From contig DTYK01000250.1 of assembly GCA_012961925.1 (NCBI GenBank), positions 1-10,055 on the forward strand: DNA of 10,055 nucleotides, given 5' to 3'. The notes beneath the pieces were generated by a model, which made no database searches, was not told the origin of the DNA, and was given only the letters and a program-made list of their open reading frames with translations. Below, in pieces: positions 7,269 to 10,055 of this stretch. Position numbers and translations under genes: made by a program. This stretch comes from Candidatus Latescibacterota bacterium (GTDB lineage Bacteria > Latescibacterota > MVCY01 > DTYK01). Numbering within the stretch: position 1 is the first letter of the stretch; each line of letters begins with the position of its first letter.

Positions 7269-8059
7269 ACAATTTGACCATCTTACATATGAATGGCCCA
7301 TTTACATATATCGGGAGAGGAGCAATACGGTTCTTCAACCACTTAGGCGGATTTGCGATCCTCATATACCAGATCCTTAGATCCCTCTCAGATTTTAGTA
7401 CTTATGTTAGCCTGACCGGTACGCAAATGATGAGGATCGGGGTCAGATCACTGCCCATTGTTGTCCTGGCTTCGGCATTCACGGGTATGGTGGCATCGGT
7501 CCAGTCGGGCTATCAGTTTCGGGGCTATGCGCCGTTATATCTGATAGGAAGCGTCGTAGGCGAATCAGTCCTGCTGGAACTGGGACCTGTTCTCACAGCC
7601 CTGCTTCTCTCAGGGAGGGTTGGTGCAAGTATAGCCGCAGAACTCGGCACTATGAAGGTCACCGAGCAAATAGACGCACTGGAGTCACTGGCCTTTAACT
7701 CGATTTCCTACCTTGTGATACCTCGGGTTATCGCAGGGGTGGTTATGCTCCCGGTGCTCACGATATTCGCCGATGCGGTAGGGATAACCGGCGGATGGCT
7801 GGTAGCTACCTCAACGATGAATCTCAGCTCCCATGAGTTCTTTAAAGGTCTGAGGATGTTCTTTATCCCCTGGGATGTGATATACGGGTTGATAAAATCG
7901 CTCTTCTTCGGACTGACAATCACCCTTGTCGCCTGCTACCAGGGCTTCATCGCAGGCGGGGGTGCAGAAGGCGTCGGTAGGGCGACAACCAACACTGTGG
8001 TGATCTGTTGTGTTTCGATCCTGATAATAAATTATGTGTTAGCTTCAGTACTGCTTTAA
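7262..8059 (+). CDS. mlaE: MlaE family lipid-transport ABC permease
   Basis: This is a 265-residue MlaE-type permease, the integral membrane dimer of the MCE ABC transporter that moves phospholipids between inner and outer membranes. Hydrophobic segments lie near 62-80, 92-118, 150-182, 205-230 and 245-263, as in MlaE (260 residues in E. coli). The core GPVLTALLLSGRVGASIAAE followed by LGTMKVTEQIDAL (108-140) is the diagnostic family signature, continuing into VIPRVIAGVVMLP. The N-terminal amphipathic region IGRGAIRFFNHLGG is the interfacial helix. ATG 7262 lies 7 nt inside the 3' end of the RND gene, with GAGGA at 7251-7255 as ribosome site, which suggests translational coupling to the pump. 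A later in-frame ATG (7289) is possible but less well placed. The ATPase gene comes 116 nt later rather than directly. Confidence 0.95.
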   Translation: MLNNLTILHMNGPFTYIGRGAIRFFNHLGGFAILIYQILRSLSDFSTYVSLTGTQMMRIGVRSLPIVVLASAFTGMVASVQSGYQFRGYAPLYLIGSVVGESVLLELGPVLTALLLSGRVGASIAAELGTMKVTEQIDALESLAFNSISYLVIPRVIAGVVMLPVLTIFADAVGITGGWLVATSTMNLSSHEFFKGLRMFFIPWDVIYGLIKSLFFGLTITLVACYQGFIAGGGAEGVGRATTNTVVICCVSILIINYVLASVLL

Positions 8060-8074
8060 CCGCAATACTTGGTT

Positions 8075-8146
8075 ACCTTAAGACCGGGGTTTCCACTTCG
8101 TCCTTGGTGGGCTGGACGGTCACATAGATCCGGTCTTCATAAAGGT
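8075..8146. repeat. Long-range inverted repeat in the mlaE-mlaF gap
   Basis: AAGACCGG (8080-8087) is the exact reverse complement of CCGGTCTT (8130-8137). The flanking ACCTT (8075-8079) pairs with AAGGT (8142-8146) across a 4-nt bulge. Together they give 13 bp of pairing around a 42-nt centre. The element fills most of the 116-nt spacer between mlaE and mlaF, genes that usually abut. There is no T tract next to it, so it is not a standard terminator. It could be an RNA stem-loop that tunes expression of mlaF or a small inserted palindromic repeat. No gene is evident on the + strand in this gap. Confidence 0.45.
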
Positions 8147-8175
8147 AAAAAGGGGTGTGTGAGGTTTTCGGCACC

Positions 8176-8904
8176 ATGATAGCGATCGAGAACCTGAAAA
8201 AGAGCTTCGGTGAGAACCAGGTGCTCAAGGGAGTGAACCTTAATGTGGAAAAGGGCGAAACTATGGTGGTCATAGGCCGTAGTGGCTGCGGCAAAACAGT
8301 CCTGTTAAAGCTGATCATCGGACTTCTTAAACCCGATACGGGCTCCATACTTATCGATGGTGAAGACATTACGAAGGTGAAATACAAACGACTGCTCGAT
8401 ATCAGGAAGAAGGTCGGCATGCTCTTTCAGGCCTCTGCCCTTTTCGATTCGCTCACGGTGGAGCAGAACGTTGGGCTTGCCCTTAGAAGACATTCGAAAC
8501 TCCCTGACAAGGAGATAAGGGAGAAGATCCAGAAATGTTTGGCTGTGGTTGAACTGAACGGTATAGAGAGGTTGTTACCCTCTGAGATCTCCGGTGGTAT
8601 GAAGAAACGTGTGGGATTGGCCAGGGCGGTTGCTATGGATCCGGAGATCGTCCTCTATGACGAGCCTACAGCCGGGCTTGATCCTGTAACCGCACAGGGT
8701 ATCATCAGGCTCATTATTGAACTTCAGAATAGGCTCTCTGTCACCTCAATAGCCGTGACTCATGACCTTGAGACCGCATACGAGATCGGGGATAGGATAG
8801 CTCTGCTCTACAACGGCAGGATTCATTTCGTGGGCACACCTGAGCAGATCAAGACAAGCGAGGATCGCGTTGTCAGACAATTCATAAACAGGGAGACCGT
8901 CTGA
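8176..8904 (+). CDS. mlaF: MlaF family lipid-transport ABC ATPase
   Basis: This is the cytoplasmic ATP-binding subunit that pairs with MlaE. The product has 242 residues from ATG 8176 (MIAIENLKKSFGENQVLKGV), the usual MlaF-like opening. A GTG at 8155 would add seven unrelated residues. All ATPase motifs are present: Walker A GRSGCGKT (34-41), Q-loop Gln85 in LFQASALFDSLTV, signature SGGMKKRVGLARA (139-151), Walker B IVLYDEP with D162/E163, D-loop GLDP, and switch His196 in VTHD. The FQ.ALFDSLTV and SGGMKKRV forms are characteristic of the MlaF/Ttg2A branch rather than drug exporters. The ribosome site is modest, GAGG at 8161-8164 with an 11-nt spacer. Its stop TGA shares one base with the mlaD ATG, so the two are coupled. 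Confidence 0.95.
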   Translation: MIAIENLKKSFGENQVLKGVNLNVEKGETMVVIGRSGCGKTVLLKLIIGLLKPDTGSILIDGEDITKVKYKRLLDIRKKVGMLFQASALFDSLTVEQNVGLALRRHSKLPDKEIREKIQKCLAVVELNGIERLLPSEISGGMKKRVGLARAVAMDPEIVLYDEPTAGLDPVTAQGIIRLIIELQNRLSVTSIAVTHDLETAYEIGDRIALLYNGRIHFVGTPEQIKTSEDRVVRQFINRETV

Positions 8905-9797
8905 TGCAGAGATTCGGAACCGAGGCCAAGGTGGGGCTGGTCATATTCATAGCCATCGCTCTGCTCATACTGGGCTTGCTGTTTCTCAGTGACTACCATC
9001 TCAAGGGAGGTGGCTACACCCTCAGGACAACCCTTGAAAACGTGAGGGGGTTGGAAGAGGGGGATCCGGTGACTGTGGCTGGGTTGAAAGTAGGTAAGAT
9101 TCTAAGGATGGAGCTGAAAGAGGGCCGTGTGGTGGTCATCCTCTGGCTTAAGGGCAACGTAAGACTTCCTCAAGGCTCAGTCGCCAGGGTTCAGAGCATC
9201 GGGACATTGGGTGAAAAGTCCATTGAGATCCTGTCCGGGCTGGGACCGGATCTTCTCAAGGAAGGAGATACCATTCCAGGACGGTATCAACCCGGGGTGG
9301 TGGAATTGGCTACGGCAATTGAGCAGGCAAGCCAGGAGCTGAGGGTTACCCTAAGCCAGTTCAGATCCACCTTCGACGAGAGGATGCAGGAGGATATAAG
9401 GGGGAGCCTCTCCGAGATCCGAGAGATGGCCCGTGAAATGAGAAAAGCAGCTGCAGTAAACAGCAGGGAACTGGAGGCCATCCTGGGGAACCTCAGGACC
9501 ACTTCCAGGGAACTCAGCCAGCTATCAGGCTCCCAACGGGAGAGGATAGAGAACCTCATTGGGAGCTTTGAGGAGAGCTCTGAGGCCTTAAGGGGGGCTG
9601 CGACTAAACTTAGCAGGTCTTCCGGCTACCTTGAATCGATCCTCGGGAGGATAGAGAAGGGTGAAGGGACATTAGGCAAGCTCTCCACGGATGATCGCCT
9701 CTACAATAACATAGAGGCTCTGACCCGCGACCTCCATGGTCTGGTGAAAGATTTCAGGGAAAACCCCCGGAAGTACATACACCTGGAGCTATTTTAA
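8904..9797 (+). CDS. mlaD: MlaD family MCE-domain lipid-binding protein with long helical C-terminus
   Basis: This is the MCE substrate-binding subunit, anchored in the inner membrane and facing the periplasm. One N-terminal transmembrane helix lies at about 10-29 after TEAKVG, the standard MCE lead. A single MCE domain follows at about 38-115 (LENVRGLEEGDPVTVAGLKVGKI ends in the GTLGEKSIEIL strand). Residues about 132-285 are charged, alanine/leucine-rich and probably helical or coiled. GRIEKGEGTLGKL and a final KDFRENPRKYIHLELF follow, as in long MCE proteins of Desulfobacterota. At 297 residues it is far longer than E. coli MlaD (183). ATG 8904 overlaps the mlaF stop (TGATG). The long tail may form a periplasmic tube or needle as in PqiB, which is inference. 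No mlaC or mlaB follows within the window. Confidence 0.93.
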   Translation: MQRFGTEAKVGLVIFIAIALLILGLLFLSDYHLKGGGYTLRTTLENVRGLEEGDPVTVAGLKVGKILRMELKEGRVVVILWLKGNVRLPQGSVARVQSIGTLGEKSIEILSGLGPDLLKEGDTIPGRYQPGVVELATAIEQASQELRVTLSQFRSTFDERMQEDIRGSLSEIREMAREMRKAAAVNSRELEAILGNLRTTSRELSQLSGSQRERIENLIGSFEESSEALRGAATKLSRSSGYLESILGRIEKGEGTLGKLSTDDRLYNNIEALTRDLHGLVKDFRENPRKYIHLELF

Positions 9798-9876
9798 AGC
9801 TCGACGCCACTAAGACCCCACTGTACGGCCGGACTACCTCCCTATTACAGACCTCCCAACAAAGAGCTTGATGAGC

Positions 9877-9903
9877 GACTGATGCGTTGTGGGTAACGCA
9901 GTC
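9877..9903 (+). other. Small hairpin downstream of mlaD
   Basis: TGCGTT (9883-9888) pairs with AACGCA (9895-9900) around a 6-nt loop. GAC (9877-9879) and GTC (9901-9903) extend it across a 3-nt bulge. No T tract follows, so it is not a clear intrinsic terminator, and no better one was seen in 9798-9920. It may be a chance structure. Confidence 0.25.
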
Positions 9904-9917
9904 AATTCCATGGAATT
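9904..9917. promoter_or_regulatory. Perfect 14-bp palindrome, possible operator
   Basis: AATTCCATGGAATT is perfectly self-complementary over 14 bp and ends 6 nt before a TTGACA box. A two-fold symmetric site next to a -35 element is typical of a dimeric regulator's operator. No regulator gene lies in the window, so the function is inferred from position only. Confidence 0.4.
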
Positions 9918-9923
9918 TTCTAC

Positions 9924-9980
9924 TTGACAAAAAGTAAATTAGCTCGTCACAAGAATCTGTGGGTAGAGTAATGGTATAAG
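9924..9980 (+). promoter_or_regulatory. Putative promoter region for the gene starting at 10052
   Basis: A consensus -35 hexamer TTGACA lies at 9924-9929, but the sequence 16-18 nt downstream is a poor -10. Further on, TGGTATAAG at 9972-9980 resembles an extended -10 (TGn plus TATAAG) without a good -35. Either or both may serve the gene starting at 10052. The surrounding 9798-10051 is otherwise non-coding and more A+T-rich than the genes near its right end. Confidence 0.4.
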
Positions 9981-10051
9981 ATGTTGAAAGCATGAATCTT
10001 CTCCTTTATATTTAGGTGTTCAAATTCATCCCTAAAAAGAGGAGTCGATTC

Positions 10052-10055
10052 ATGC
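10052..10055 (+). CDS. Start of a gene running off the right edge (identity unknown)
   Basis: An ATG at 10052 is preceded by AAAAGAGGAG (purine run ending at 10044) with a 7-nt spacer, as good a ribosome site as those of the recognised genes. Only the start codon and one further base are in the window, so nothing can be said about the product. Candidates by context include a TolC-type channel or a Mla partner, but the intervening promoter-like region makes an unrelated unit equally likely. Confidence 0.45.

Noticed and set aside
9754..9993. - strand open frame of 79 residues in the region after mlaD
   Set aside because: No ribosome site, no recognisable motif, and it overlaps the 3' end of mlaD and the promoter-like region.

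Overview
The window looks like chromosomal DNA of a Gram-negative, diderm bacterium. It encodes an RND efflux pump with a lipoprotein adaptor and a Mla/MCE lipid-transport ABC system, both of which need an outer membrane. Base composition is near 50% G+C by eye. Arginine is often AGG/AGA and isoleucine often ATA, and purine-rich Shine-Dalgarno sequences precede most genes. Together with the order RNase G, rplU, rpmA, these traits fit Desulfobacterota (former Deltaproteobacteria) best. That assignment is inference, not proof. All recognised genes are on the + strand.

Region 1 (1-2079) is a housekeeping block. It holds an RNase G whose first roughly 20 residues lie left of the window, then ribosomal proteins L21 (rplU) and L27 (rpmA), with 13-16 nt between genes. 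The partner GTPase gene obgE, which commonly follows rpmA, is absent here.

Region 2 (2080-3895) begins with a stand-alone DJ-1/PfpI-family protein. An RND-type periplasmic adaptor follows, and its start is reassigned to 2786 so that it carries a clean lipoprotein signal. A 13-bp stem hairpin with a nearby T tract lies in the 235-nt gap after it.

Region 3 (4131-9797) holds an AcrB-like RND pump whose 3' end overlaps mlaE by 7 nt. Then come a 116-nt gap with a long inverted repeat, mlaF, and a 1-nt overlap into mlaD. The pump, permease, ATPase and MCE protein therefore look like one transcription unit. The adaptor and RND pump would form an efflux system, while MlaE2F2 with MlaD would move phospholipid or other lipid between inner and outer membranes. 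No TolC, MlaB or MlaC is visible inside the window.

Region 4 (9798-10055) is non-coding. It has a perfect 14-bp palindrome just upstream of a TTGACA box, then a strong ribosome binding site and an ATG at 10052 that opens a gene running off the right edge.

I see no tRNA, rRNA, insertion sequence, CRISPR array or prophage. No wholly new system is evident. The most notable points are the translational overlap of an RND pump with a Mla transporter and the unexplained structured gaps at 3996-4039 and 8075-8146.
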